Shown: one piece after another, positions 20,201 through 26,364 of the stretch
Layout: each line of letters begins with the position of its first letter
Numbering within the stretch: position 1 is the first letter of the stretch
The notes under the pieces: model-generated
Database searches by the model: none
Told to the model about the DNA's origin: nothing
The model's input: only the letters and a program-made list of their open reading frames with translations
Translations under genes and position numbers: made by a program
Assembly: GCF_050563525.1 (NCBI RefSeq)
Contig: NZ_JBNXUN010000005.1
Coordinates: forward strand, 62,001 to 126,000
Source: Falsiroseomonas sp050563525
GTDB taxonomy: Bacteria; Pseudomonadota; Alphaproteobacteria; Acetobacterales; Acetobacteraceae
Direction of reading: 5' to 3'
DNA length: 64,000 bases

Positions 20201-21918
20201 ACACGCCCACCGGCCACACCGCGACGGTGCGGGATGCCGGCAACGACGCGACGGACAGCGACGCCGCGCCGAGCGGCCGCACCGGCACCATCACGCTGGC
20301 GCAGGGCGCGGTCATCACTCATGTCGATGCCGGCTTCATCCCGGACGTCGTCGGCACCTGCGACCTGCCCACCACGGTGCTGACCAACGGCAACGACGCC
20401 TTCCCGGGCACCGAGGCCGGCGACAAGATCGATGGCCTGGGCGGCAACGACAACATCAACGGCCTGCGGGGCGATGACTGCCTGCGCGGCAACGATGGCA
20501 ACGACGTCATCAACGGTCATGAGGGCGACGACCAGATCAAGGGCGATGCCGGCGACGACAACCTGCACGGCAATGGCGGCAACGACGTCATCTACGGCGG
20601 TGACGGCAACGACACGATCGAGGCCGGCGAGGGCAATGACTGGGCGGAAGGTGGCACGGGCGATGACCGGATGCAGGGCGAGGGTGGCGACGACACGCTG
20701 TTCGGTGGCCTCGGCAACGACATCGTCGAGGCGAATGCCGGCAACGACATCGCCTTCGGGGGCGCCGGCAACGACCGCGTCACCGGCCACGACGGCAACG
20801 ACACCGTCCTGGGCGGTACCGACTTCGGCCGCGCGTCCTTCATCGGCGGCTACATCACCGGTGTGGTGATCGGCGACACGGTGTCCGGCGATGGCGGCGC
20901 CGACCGCTTCATCTGGCAGAAGGGCGACGGCGTGGACCTGCTGCTCGACTTCAAGCCCGCCGAGGGCGACACGCTGACCATCTACGGCTATGCCGCGCCA
21001 GTCGCGGTACAGCGGGTGGATGGCCGCGCCGTGATCTACCTCGGCACCGACAGCGCCATCGTGATGAACGACTTCTATCCGACCGATGGGACCATGCCCG
21101 GCATCACCTTCGTCCCCGGTGTCAACCTCGCCCCCGGCCTGCCGGTGGAACGCGCGCCGTTCACCGGGACCCTGGACAACGACACCATCATCGGCAATTC
21201 GGCGGCCAATGTGATCGAAGGGTTGCAGGGCAACGACGTGCTGGGCGGCGGCGGTGGCAACGACACGATCTACGGTGGCGACGGCAACGACGCGATGAAC
21301 GGTGGGCCCGGCGCCGACCTGCTCGATGGCGGCGCCGGCGTCGACACGGTGAGCTACGGGTCCTCCAACATAGGCATCCGCGCCTCGCTCGGCGCGCCGG
21401 CCGGCAATACCGGCATCGCCGCTGGCGATACCTATGTGCAGGTGGAGAACCTGCTCGGCTCCGCCTACAACGACACGCTGTCCGGCGACAACGGCAATAA
21501 CCGGCTGACCGGCGCGGAGGGCGACGATGTGCTGTCCGGCGGCGGCGGGCTCGATGAACTGGTCGGCGGCCTTGGCGCGGATGTGCTGTCCGGCGGTGCC
21601 GGGGCGGATCGCTTCCTGTACTACGGCTTCGCGGAAAGCGCCGTCGCCAACCCCGATACCATCCTCGACTTCTCCTGGTTCGAGGGCGACAAGATCAACC
21701 TCAGCCCGATCGACGGACATCTCGGCCAAGCCGGCAACCAGGCCTTCGCCTTCGTCGGCACCGGCGCCTTCACGGCCGGTGGCCAGGGCTCCGTGCGCTA
21801 CGAGCAGGTTGGCGCGGATACGATGGTGCTGGTCGATGCCGGCGATGGCGGCGCGGCCGAATTGGCGATCCGGCTCGCCGGCCTGCACACGCTGTTCCAG
21901 TCCGACTTCAACCTCTGA
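11215..21918 (+). CDS. Giant RTX-type secreted protein with DUF11-like and SdrD-B-like repeats
   Basis: 3,567 residues from the ATG at 11215, which has GGAG about 9 bases upstream; a GTG at 11176 gives 13 more residues. No N-terminal signal peptide is visible. Residues about 340-2010 form roughly ten DUF11/isopeptide-type beta-sandwich units, each opening with a Lys-containing strand (for example PNLVIDKTANT, PVLSIDKAST) and ending near LTNTA. Residues 2019-3042 are nine SdrD-B-like repeats of about 114 residues with Asp-rich loops (GDRVW.D.NGNG.QD.GEPG). RTX repeats (GGDGNDTI type) cover about 3056-3200 and 3318-3460. The last 100 residues (ILDFSWFEGDKINLS...) resemble the serralysin-type C-terminal region of type I secreted proteins. 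Likely a calcium-stiffened surface adhesin or matrix protein. No type I export genes are present here. Confidence 0.85.
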   Translation: MSAQPVVTFLQGSAINAPIGGLQTVTVRFDNVPNGAAGSDVGYAPYVNLVIPTNGKDGAGAGSAGATANDGLAYLGASYLGVPLQQWVLEFPANGQVIHPYATTAAGTPLAVTGTPGDTLVVLRLPFGSFTAGQTPSDLQVSLQLSPLADLAQPLNLQASGGFAYGRDALLNPVTDNPVTGATSSLSVTPTVLELDKVYVGPEQETATGPSYPREWLVKALIADGQTVTKLVLTDQMPDGTIITGASIVNGTGSVTYDNATGLVVATLTGGYTGGNPAPTLKIDFYVDEFLRDGVTPVLDPTTGAFRVLENNARLDAEWQPLDARDPLVVFAIDPAGPEDIITAKSIAVQKSVQPLGTLQAGETLEYTLDGQVSNYFNMDDLVLVDTLGDGQVYDPSFAATITMREGGAVLFSGTIAPTNISVVRDALTGLSTIRFDVSQEMRDRGIDDVLNGRPGGVENQATVLVKFHSTIQESYISTSPAPSNEPLVDQGDPLVNDVVFDGVVDETDAPKGDDSSAGVVMPVSEVGKSIYAINGNTSFAPGPISAGDQITFRLTLDMPLTGAHDVALTDFLPLPVLKALAGMSFTDIVSAAVPGANQAKWGPGATYDSSGDPTTTPSISFDSASNFLKFDFGDARAPNNLPSRIDLLFTVVVEDEEFGDGLLLTNQVTSTETNSFGDVSEDNSIVQFVLGEPELNITKGVIADSGAGTLTATAGPVAFSAPGSAGNRFTGTITSTNLDSVPIDANLTGADAGDRVSFAIVVENTGSSLKGAFDVLIHDTIPAGFEPATGGLNLRVTDGAGNAIPFTVEGTGLFDPAGGIRLGDAVNSGSIGAYSASSGDNIVIITYDLELVADVPVFGVDLTNTATIEHFAAMEGGIDRTAYTPAGDLTDAAIVRTQAPAIAKFVSATSESHTGLLAGNDARVDTTIGEIVTYRITVTVPEGRMTDFRVEDYLPTSDAGGGGVMTALAGRFISVTGLSNNSTFDETPAITLTDTDGLNGADKVTFAFGNVHNKADTTATAPVTVTLEVDAVVRDNAANLRGDVLTNTVIASAANANAPGGRSSTSATSQIDVVAPNLVIDKTANTAKADAFDTINYTITLENKGAPAAGAGTSDFTARAWDVNLKDLLTDVQLDAIYQGATLTVTGIAAGRITYGATPVDITLDYLDPGEKITVKFDVVVKSEVDAGETLVNTATAVGSSMDGTASTSDRVSTVSDGHTVTIDAPSITKTIIATSDPNTRGPSAEGTVPLDRHGSGRVDLRIGEEVTYEIRVRLPEGDSPNFRITDVLEDLTNGVNGTLTFIPGSLEVVSVGGNLQTYAGGAVGAPVVTTSNTGSTTGDDRFELNFGSVRNVSNNANTDAEVIVLRLKAVVNDLSHNSDADQLGNIARVDTGTTGAPATSVVLPEVVIDVVEPVLSIDKASTIVSGEALDAGAIVSYSITIRHANNSDAPAYDLKVADLIPAGMSLVAGTLTASTGSVSSTGNAISWSADQYLLGATAVTITYQARLLDSVTPAQVLSNTATLAYDSNPADFVTPGSPTPAEDLASRSYSTQDTETRTVVLAPTIDKSVVATGDANSGSAFGNVSNPDAAPGETVTYRLTITLGEGTQRLVISDSLPTGLTFNGASVESIGASISGSSLAVGAAATSVVGGSYTFDFGTIVNAGDNDRDAGDTVTILVNARVAADATPGSTLINTAKVETYAPGGGTPGLGSATDLAAIDVVRPDLVIVKDALPGARDAGDLVTYTVTLSHAAGSTAAAYNLALKDILPAGVALLAGSATASTGTASIAGGTLSYSLGQFLRTDAPIVITYQGRLAANVVDGQAIVNTAQITYASAPTNGASVTESDPATVLVDIVNSVSKTLEATSFVATTGSNVGVGEFVSFLVTATLGEGAQRIVLRDVLPTGLTYIGSDLISLGGITGSALAVGASGSYDAGSRTLSFALGDIANPVENASTATDQITFRVIAQVADQANGTILTNTGAVVSSVPVNAYGVTPSTNQVTVTEPEVLTVVRASLGGIAFRDTDGDGIRGPGETVVVAGIPVVLLNADGSPTGLSTVTASDGSYLFDALVPGSYRVRFGEAGLEKRTLGNQGIIDSVDSDADQASGLTPVYTLVNGENRRDVDAGYYQLASIGDRVWEDTNGNGRQDDGATGIVGATVQLLKGASVIGTTTTGADGFYEFTGLVPGDYSIQVLPDGFTATQRNQGEEAGDSDVNATGRSDVFNLDSGEAEPRLDAGFYRGAKLGGTVFEDVDGDGLQDGAGEPGIFGRLVTLLDANGVSTGRTALTDSNGNYLFDNLAPGTYSVTFAPSGAMPFTKANVGLDNGLDSDANPLTGATEQVTLVSGGDNRTLDAGVYTPAAIGNRVWEDLDGDGQQDAGEPGIVGATIRLLDAGGTVIGTTTSGVNGSYAFTGLAPADYRVEVVAAGYVPTRQDQGADGSDSDIAANGRTGFVNLSSGETDDTVDAGLYRYASLGDKVFDDLDNDGIQDIGEPGLAGITVRLLSADGLTVLATTTTGTGGLYRFEDLAPGDYRVEFVAPADRAFARKDQGGDAADSDADRTTGRTDLVTLASGQDRTDVDAGLLLLGDLTGRVWVDRDGDGIEDAAEAPRAGVTVRLLNADGTPTGRTTTTDATGQYLFEDLITGFYRVQVAAPAGERLTLPNQGVDDTVDSDALPATGITHAVQVLPAQVTRDLDAGLYVPASLGDRVFLDRDADGVQDVGEPGLAGVTVNLLDGTGAIISATQTNATGLYNFAGLAPGQYGVQVVAPATYEVSPRDIGSDALDSDALADGSVPPVMLYSGDARTDLDAGLFQRVTVGDRVWRDLNGNGVHDTGEPGARGVTVRLLDAGGAVIATTVTAISGHYSFDNLLPGSYSVQFVAPAGSVFTTRDVGNDNRDSDADLATGQTQQVTLTSGQVNTSLDAGLLFAGSIGDRVWADRDGDGQQDAEEPGIGGVIVRLLSTSGAVIATTTSDASGFYLFDGLRPGDYVVRFNTPTGHTATVRDAGNDATDSDAAPSGRTGTITLAQGAVITHVDAGFIPDVVGTCDLPTTVLTNGNDAFPGTEAGDKIDGLGGNDNINGLRGDDCLRGNDGNDVINGHEGDDQIKGDAGDDNLHGNGGNDVIYGGDGNDTIEAGEGNDWAEGGTGDDRMQGEGGDDTLFGGLGNDIVEANAGNDIAFGGAGNDRVTGHDGNDTVLGGTDFGRASFIGGYITGVVIGDTVSGDGGADRFIWQKGDGVDLLLDFKPAEGDTLTIYGYAAPVAVQRVDGRAVIYLGTDSAIVMNDFYPTDGTMPGITFVPGVNLAPGLPVERAPFTGTLDNDTIIGNSAANVIEGLQGNDVLGGGGGNDTIYGGDGNDAMNGGPGADLLDGGAGVDTVSYGSSNIGIRASLGAPAGNTGIAAGDTYVQVENLLGSAYNDTLSGDNGNNRLTGAEGDDVLSGGGGLDELVGGLGADVLSGGAGADRFLYYGFAESAVANPDTILDFSWFEGDKINLSPIDGHLGQAGNQAFAFVGTGAFTAGGQGSVRYEQVGADTMVLVDAGDGGAAELAIRLAGLHTLFQSDFNL
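17269..20340 (+). repeat. Nine tandem SdrD-B-like coding repeats
   Basis: Nine consecutive units of about 340 bp, in frame in the giant gene, each encode an IGDRVW.D.DGDG.QD start, a GVTVRLLDA core, TTTTDA.G.Y.F.GL.PG and a closing D.DSDA...T.....L.SG....DAGLY. Copies have diverged at the DNA level, so this is an old protein-repeat array and not a recent DNA duplication. Each unit carries Asp/Asn-rich loops that in SdrD B domains bind calcium. Confidence 0.85.
20395..21600 (+). repeat. Two blocks of RTX (hemolysin-type) nonapeptide repeats
   Basis: Nonapeptides of the form GGxGNDxxx occur about 20395-20820 and again about 21170-21600, split by a segment (TVSGDGGADRFIWQKGDG then a DUF-like beta region) typical of RTX roll boundaries. 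Such repeats bind calcium and fold outside the cell after type I secretion. Confidence 0.88.
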
Positions 21919-21927
21919 CCGGATACG

Positions 21928-21950
21928 GCCGCGCCCTGACTGGGCGCGGC
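21928..21950 (+). terminator. Hairpin after the giant gene
   Basis: A perfect 9-bp GC-rich stem (GCCGCGCCC, loop TGACT, GGGCGCGGC) begins 10 bp after the stop. Only two T residues follow, so it may be a weak terminator or a 3'-end stabiliser. Confidence 0.6.
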
Positions 21951-21981
21951 TTGACAGGCGCGGGACCCCCTGCACCATGCT
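21951..21981 (+). promoter_or_regulatory. Possible promoter of the Bug receptor gene
   Basis: A consensus -35 box TTGACA (21951-21956) abuts the terminator hairpin directly. A poor -10 candidate CATGCT (21976-21981) lies 19 bp downstream; ACCATG at 17 bp is the alternative. The receptor start codon is at 22046. Confidence 0.4.
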
Positions 21982-22045
21982 TAGAAGCCGAAGTGTTGTC
22001 CGCCGACGGCGTGGCGACGCTGCGGCGGCAGGGGGGATTGTCACA

Positions 22046-23011
22046 ATGAAGCACGAGACGACACGCCGAGGCGCGCTGGCCATCGGCCTCGCGGCGCTCA
22101 CCGCCCCCGCCCTGGCGCAGGGCACCCGCAGCACGCGGCTGGTGGTGCCCTACCCACCGGGCGGCACCACGGACCTCACCGCCCGTCTCATCGCCCCGAA
22201 GGCCGCTGAGGATCTTGGACAGTCCTGGGTGATCGAGAACCGCTCCGGCGCCAATGGCGTGGTCGGCGCGGAATCGGTGGCGCGGAGTGCCGCGGATGGC
22301 ACCACGCTTCTGTATTCGAACGAGGTGCTGACGGTGCTGCCCTTCGTGCAGCGCAACATCCCCTTCGACCTGCGTGCGGATTTCACCCCCGTCGCGCGCA
22401 CCGTCTCCATACCCTATGTGCTGGTCGGCGGATCGGGCCTGGCGCCGCCGGACCTCGCCGCGCTGCTCGCGGCGCTGCGCGCGACGCCGGACCGCTTCTC
22501 CTTTGCCGGCTCCTCGCTCGGCTCCGTCGGGCAGCTGGCGACGGCGGCGCTGTGGCAGAAGCTCGGCGTGGAGACCACCTTCGTCTCCTACCGCGGCACC
22601 GGCCCGGCGATGAACGACCTGGTCTCCGGCGCCGTCAGCCTGTTCTTCGCGCCGCTCGGCCCAGCGATCCCGCTGGTCCGTGACGGGCGCCTGCGCGCCT
22701 ATTGCGTCACCTCCTCCAGCCGCCAGCGCGTACTGCCGGAGGTGCCGACGCTGGTGGAGGGCGGCTTTGCCGACATGATCTACGAGGGCTGGACCGGCAT
22801 CTGGGGTCCGCGAGGCCTGCCGGCGGACTTCGTCACCCGCGCCAATACGGCGGTGAACCAGGCGGCGGCGGAACCCGCGGTGGCCGCCCGCATGGCTGAT
22901 CTCGGCCTGACCACGCTGTCCGAATCGGCGGAGCGCTTCGCCGAAATCATCGCGGCGGAGATCACCCGCAACCAGGCACTGGTGGCCGCCGCTCGCATCC
23001 AGCCGCAATAG
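22046..23011 (+). CDS. Bug/TctC-family tripartite tricarboxylate receptor (periplasmic)
   Basis: 321 residues from the ATG at 22046, chosen for the signal peptide with an Arg pair (TTRRGALAIGLAALTAPALAQ); the open frame extends upstream to 21527 inside the giant gene. Family motifs are LVVPYPPGGTTDLTARL, WVIENRSGANGVVG, FVSYRGTGPAMNDLVSG and WGPRGLP. Bug proteins bind organic acids in the periplasm, with the main-chain atoms of the PYPPGG turn and the second conserved loop contacting a carboxylate. No TctA/TctB membrane partners are near. It may supply a distant permease or act as a sensor for the adjacent hybrid kinase. Confidence 0.87.
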   Translation: MKHETTRRGALAIGLAALTAPALAQGTRSTRLVVPYPPGGTTDLTARLIAPKAAEDLGQSWVIENRSGANGVVGAESVARSAADGTTLLYSNEVLTVLPFVQRNIPFDLRADFTPVARTVSIPYVLVGGSGLAPPDLAALLAALRATPDRFSFAGSSLGSVGQLATAALWQKLGVETTFVSYRGTGPAMNDLVSGAVSLFFAPLGPAIPLVRDGRLRAYCVTSSSRQRVLPEVPTLVEGGFADMIYEGWTGIWGPRGLPADFVTRANTAVNQAAAEPAVAARMADLGLTTLSESAERFAEIIAAEITRNQALVAAARIQPQ

Positions 23012-23102
23012 TATTTCGTTCTTTGGTAGCGTGATGTTGTGGTTATACACGCATAGGTGGTAACCTCGGGCGCGCCCCCTGGTCCCGAAGGCACCTCCGC
23101 CC

Positions 23103-25121
23103 GTGTTCAACACCCTCGCGCCACCTGCCTCTCCGGCCGCCGGTGGCGAGACCCGTCGCTGGGACCGGCTGGTCCTGGCCAGCCCGTTCCTGGCCCTGGT
23201 CCCGCTCGCCGCCTTCGGGCTGCTGCTTCTGGTGGCCGTCGCCGCGGATCGCCGGGCGGACCGCCGGGACGACGTGTTGCACAGCGCCACCGCGCTGGCC
23301 GCAGGCCTGGATGCCGAGCTGCGTGCCGGGATGCGGGCGCTCGATGCGCTGTCCGGGTCGCCGCGCCTGGCGGCGGGTGACCTGGCCGGGTTTCGGCAGG
23401 AGGCGCAGCGGCTGCTGGCGCGGGAGCCGCAGTGGTTCACCATCGCCCTGACCGATGGCGAGCGGCAATTGCTGAACCTGCGCTTCCCCGAGGGTGCGCT
23501 GCTGCCGCCGGTGCAGGACCTGGCCGCCGTCGGCAGCGTGCTGCGCAGCGGCCTGCCGGCCCCGGGCGGGCTCGTGGATGGCCGCGTGTCCTTCCGCGTT
23601 CCGGTGCGGGCGGACGGGGCGGTGCGCTACGCCCTGGTGGCGACGCAGGAAGCGACAAGCTTCGCGCAGTTGCTGGATCGCGTCGGCCTGCGCCCCGGCT
23701 GGTCCGCGCTGCTGCTGGATGGCGAAGGTCGGATGATCGCCCGCGCCGCGACCGGCGGGGCGGAGGCCGAGATGCTGCGCCCGGCGCTCGACCAGCGCCG
23801 CAGCCCGGTGGCCGTCGGGGACATGCTGGCGCTCGCCCTGCCGGTTGGCGATTCGCGCTGGTCCCTGGTGGTCGCGGCGCCACGCCATGGCCTGGCCGAG
23901 GCCGGGCTTGGATGGCTGATCGCGGCACTCGGCGCCTCCGCCCTGCTGGCGGCGCTTGGTCTGGCGGTGCGGCTGCAACGGCGGGACCGGGGGCAGGCGG
24001 CACAGATGCAGCGTCGGCAGGCGGATGCGCTGACGCGTGCGCTGAAGCAGGAGCGCAGCCGTATCGAGCTGATGACCGCCGTGAGCCAGGACCTGCGCCC
24101 GCCGCTGGCAGCGCTGCTGGCGCAGAATGCCCGCCTCGCGGAAGCCGGCCTGCCGAAGCCGGCGCGGGGCTGGGTGGAGGATCAGCGCCGCGCCGGCACC
24201 GCACTGCTCGCCCTGGTCGACGACGTGCTGGATTTCGCCCGGCTGGAGGATGGCGGCATCGTACTGGAGGATGCCGATATCGAGATCGCCGTCCTGCTGG
24301 ATGACTGCGCGGCCCGGCTGCGCCCGCTGGCGCAGGAAAAGGGGGTGGCGCTGCGCGTTGCCATCGATCCCGGCCTGCCACGCTGGCTGCGTGGCGACCC
24401 GCTGCGCCTGCGCCAGGTCACCTTGCGGCTGCTGGAACACGCCATCGGCGCCAGCACGGCGGGGGAGGTGCTGCTGGCCGCCCGGCTGACCCCGCGCCCA
24501 GAACAGGTGGAGATCACGGCTGTGGATTCCGGTCCGGGGCTCCCGGCCGAGGATCTGGCGCGGCTGTTCGAGGGCGGCGGCGCCGCCGGTGGCTTCGGCC
24601 TTGCGCTATGCCGGTTGCTGGCGCGGGCGATGGGTGGGGGCATCACGGCGGCGAACCTGCCAGGCCGTGGCACGCGCCTGACCTTCCAACTGCCCTTCCG
24701 CCCGGGCGCAGCGCCGCCGGCGCCCCGCAGCGGTCCCGCGCTGCGCGTCCTGGTGGCGGAGGACGTGACGGCCAGCAGGATGCTGCTGACCACCATGCTG
24801 GCCCGTGCCGGGCATGCGGTGACGGCGGTGGAGGACGGCCCCGCCGCGCTCGCCGCCCTGCATGGCGCGGGCTTCGACCTGGCAGTGCTGGACCTGCAGA
24901 TGCCGGGTCTGGGCGGTCTCGGCGTGGCGCGGGCGGTGCGGGAGATGCCCGGCACGCTGGGCCGCGTGCCGCTGATCGCGCTGACCGCCGACCCCGGCGA
25001 ATGGGTTGAGGCCGATTGCCGGGCCGCAGGCTTCGACGCCGTGCTGCGCAAGCCCTTCGAGACCCGGCGCCTGCTGGGACTGGTCGACGGGCTGCGCGGC
25101 CGGGTCGCGCAGGGGGTGTAG
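23103..25121 (+). CDS. Hybrid sensor histidine kinase with degenerate H-box (probable pseudokinase)
   Basis: 672 residues, GTG start. TM helix at about 25-46, a periplasmic dCache-like sensor to about 262, a second TM helix at about 265-290, coiled coil, dimerisation domain (about 310-380), ATPase domain (about 410-535) and receiver (548-668). The receiver looks intact: acidic pair (VAEDV), phospho-Asp in LDLQMPG, Thr in ALTA and Lys in RKPF. The H-box reads SQDLRPPL where SHELRTPL is expected, so the phospho-acceptor His is Gln329. The N-box reads RLLEHAIGAS, with His446 where Asn is expected. The G1 box (DSGPGLP) is kept. It cannot autophosphorylate by the usual route. The Bug receptor just upstream may be related. 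Confidence 0.85.
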   Translation: MFNTLAPPASPAAGGETRRWDRLVLASPFLALVPLAAFGLLLLVAVAADRRADRRDDVLHSATALAAGLDAELRAGMRALDALSGSPRLAAGDLAGFRQEAQRLLAREPQWFTIALTDGERQLLNLRFPEGALLPPVQDLAAVGSVLRSGLPAPGGLVDGRVSFRVPVRADGAVRYALVATQEATSFAQLLDRVGLRPGWSALLLDGEGRMIARAATGGAEAEMLRPALDQRRSPVAVGDMLALALPVGDSRWSLVVAAPRHGLAEAGLGWLIAALGASALLAALGLAVRLQRRDRGQAAQMQRRQADALTRALKQERSRIELMTAVSQDLRPPLAALLAQNARLAEAGLPKPARGWVEDQRRAGTALLALVDDVLDFARLEDGGIVLEDADIEIAVLLDDCAARLRPLAQEKGVALRVAIDPGLPRWLRGDPLRLRQVTLRLLEHAIGASTAGEVLLAARLTPRPEQVEITAVDSGPGLPAEDLARLFEGGGAAGGFGLALCRLLARAMGGGITAANLPGRGTRLTFQLPFRPGAAPPAPRSGPALRVLVAEDVTASRMLLTTMLARAGHAVTAVEDGPAALAALHGAGFDLAVLDLQMPGLGGLGVARAVREMPGTLGRVPLIALTADPGEWVEADCRAAGFDAVLRKPFETRRLLGLVDGLRGRVAQGV

Positions 25122-25124
25122 GCG

Positions 25125-26303
25125 CTACCCCCGCCGCGGCATCACCTGTTCTGCCAGCGTGGCGAACCAGGAGGCGCCGATGGGCAGGATCTCGTCGTTG
25201 AAGTCGTACTTCGGGTGGTGGACCATGGCATCGCCCTCGCCCTTGCCGCCGCCGAGGAACAGGTAGGCGCCCGGCTTCTCGTTCAGCATGAAGCTGAAAT
25301 CCTCGCCCCCCATCGTCGGTTGCGGCAGCTTCTGGGCTCGCGCCTCGCCGACCACGGTTGCGGCGGCCTTGGCGGCGATGTCGGTGCTCTCCGGCTCATT
25401 CACCGTGGCGGGATAGGCGCGGGTGAAGCTGCATTCGGCGCTGGCGCCGAATGCACTGGCGACGCCGGTGACGATCTCGCGGAACTTGCTCTCCAGCAGG
25501 TCACCGACCTCGGGCAGGAACCAGCGCGCCGTGCCCTGCAGCTTCACGCTCTCCGGGATGACGTTGAAGGTGAAGCCGCCAGTGATGTGGCCGATGGTGA
25601 TGACGCCGGCTTCCAGCGGGTTCAGGTTGCGGGCGACGATGGATTGCAGCGCGGTGACGATGTGCGCCGAGATCAGGATGGGGTCGACGCCGTTGTGCGG
25701 CATGGCGCCGTGTGCGCCGCGGCCGGTGATGGTCGCCTCCAGGTTGGCCACCGCCGCCATGACCGGGCCGGGTGCGTGCAGGAAGATGCCGGCCGGCGCG
25801 CCGGGCCAGTTGTGCAGGCCGAAGATGCGGTCCATCGGGAAGCGCTCGAACAGGCCTTCCTTCACCATCACCTCGCCGCCGGCCAGGTTCTCCTCCGCCG
25901 GCTGGAACACCAGGTAGACGGTGCCGTCGAAGTTGCGGGTTTCCGCCAGGTACTTCGCGGCGCCGAGCAGCATGGTGGTGTGCCCGTCATGGCCGCAGGC
26001 ATGCATGATGCCAGGGGTCTTCGACGCATAGGGCTTGCCGGTGGCTTCCTCGATCGGCAGCGCGTCCATGTCGGCGCGGAAGCCGATGGCGCGGCCGGAA
26101 TTGCCGGTGCCGCGGATCACGCCGACGACGCCGGTGGTGGCGATGCCGGTCACCACCTCATCCACGCCGAATTCGCGCAGCTTCTCCGCCACCACGCGGC
26201 TGGTGCGGGTTTCGGTGAAGCCGAGTTCGGGGTGCTGGTGGAAATCCTGGCGCCACGCCGTCATGTCCGGGTGGAATTCGGCGATGCGGTTGATGATGGG
26301 CAT
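25125..26303 (-). CDS. M20-family amidohydrolase (hippurate hydrolase/N-acyl amino acid amidohydrolase type)
   Basis: 392 residues, the family norm. Metal-site motifs: RADMDALP, HACGHDGHTTMLLGAA, FQPAEE (catalytic Glu), a dimerisation domain with ITGRGAHGAMPHNGVDPI, and the late TMGGEDFSF and HHPKYDFND. It cleaves N-acyl or N-aminoacyl bonds in the cytosol, releasing a free amino acid; IAA-amino acid hydrolase-like and HipO-like members cannot be told apart. It is the last gene of a minus-strand run (glyoxalase-fold, dehydratase, NAD-binding protein, this gene) and ends 3 bp from the convergent hybrid kinase. Confidence 0.9.
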   Translation of the reverse strand: MPIINRIAEFHPDMTAWRQDFHQHPELGFTETRTSRVVAEKLREFGVDEVVTGIATTGVVGVIRGTGNSGRAIGFRADMDALPIEEATGKPYASKTPGIMHACGHDGHTTMLLGAAKYLAETRNFDGTVYLVFQPAEENLAGGEVMVKEGLFERFPMDRIFGLHNWPGAPAGIFLHAPGPVMAAVANLEATITGRGAHGAMPHNGVDPILISAHIVTALQSIVARNLNPLEAGVITIGHITGGFTFNVIPESVKLQGTARWFLPEVGDLLESKFREIVTGVASAFGASAECSFTRAYPATVNEPESTDIAAKAAATVVGEARAQKLPQPTMGGEDFSFMLNEKPGAYLFLGGGKGEGDAMVHHPKYDFNDEILPIGASWFATLAEQVMPRRG

Positions 26304-26364
26304 GCTCGTGCTCCGCGCGTTTCAGCCTGTGTGCGTCGGCGCCGGGCGGAGGGCAAGACGGGCC

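Noticed and set aside
20395..21600. DNA-level repeat or CRISPR in the RTX region
   Set aside because: The regularity comes from Gly/Asp/Asn codons of RTX nonapeptides within one open frame.
11110..22134. Two very long antisense frames (1,866 and 1,803 codons) opposite the giant gene
   Set aside because: They mirror the G/C third-position bias of the coding strand. Their translations are Gly/Ala/Arg/His/Val-rich with no domain, while the plus strand has clear repeat families. Antisense openness is a by-product of codon use.
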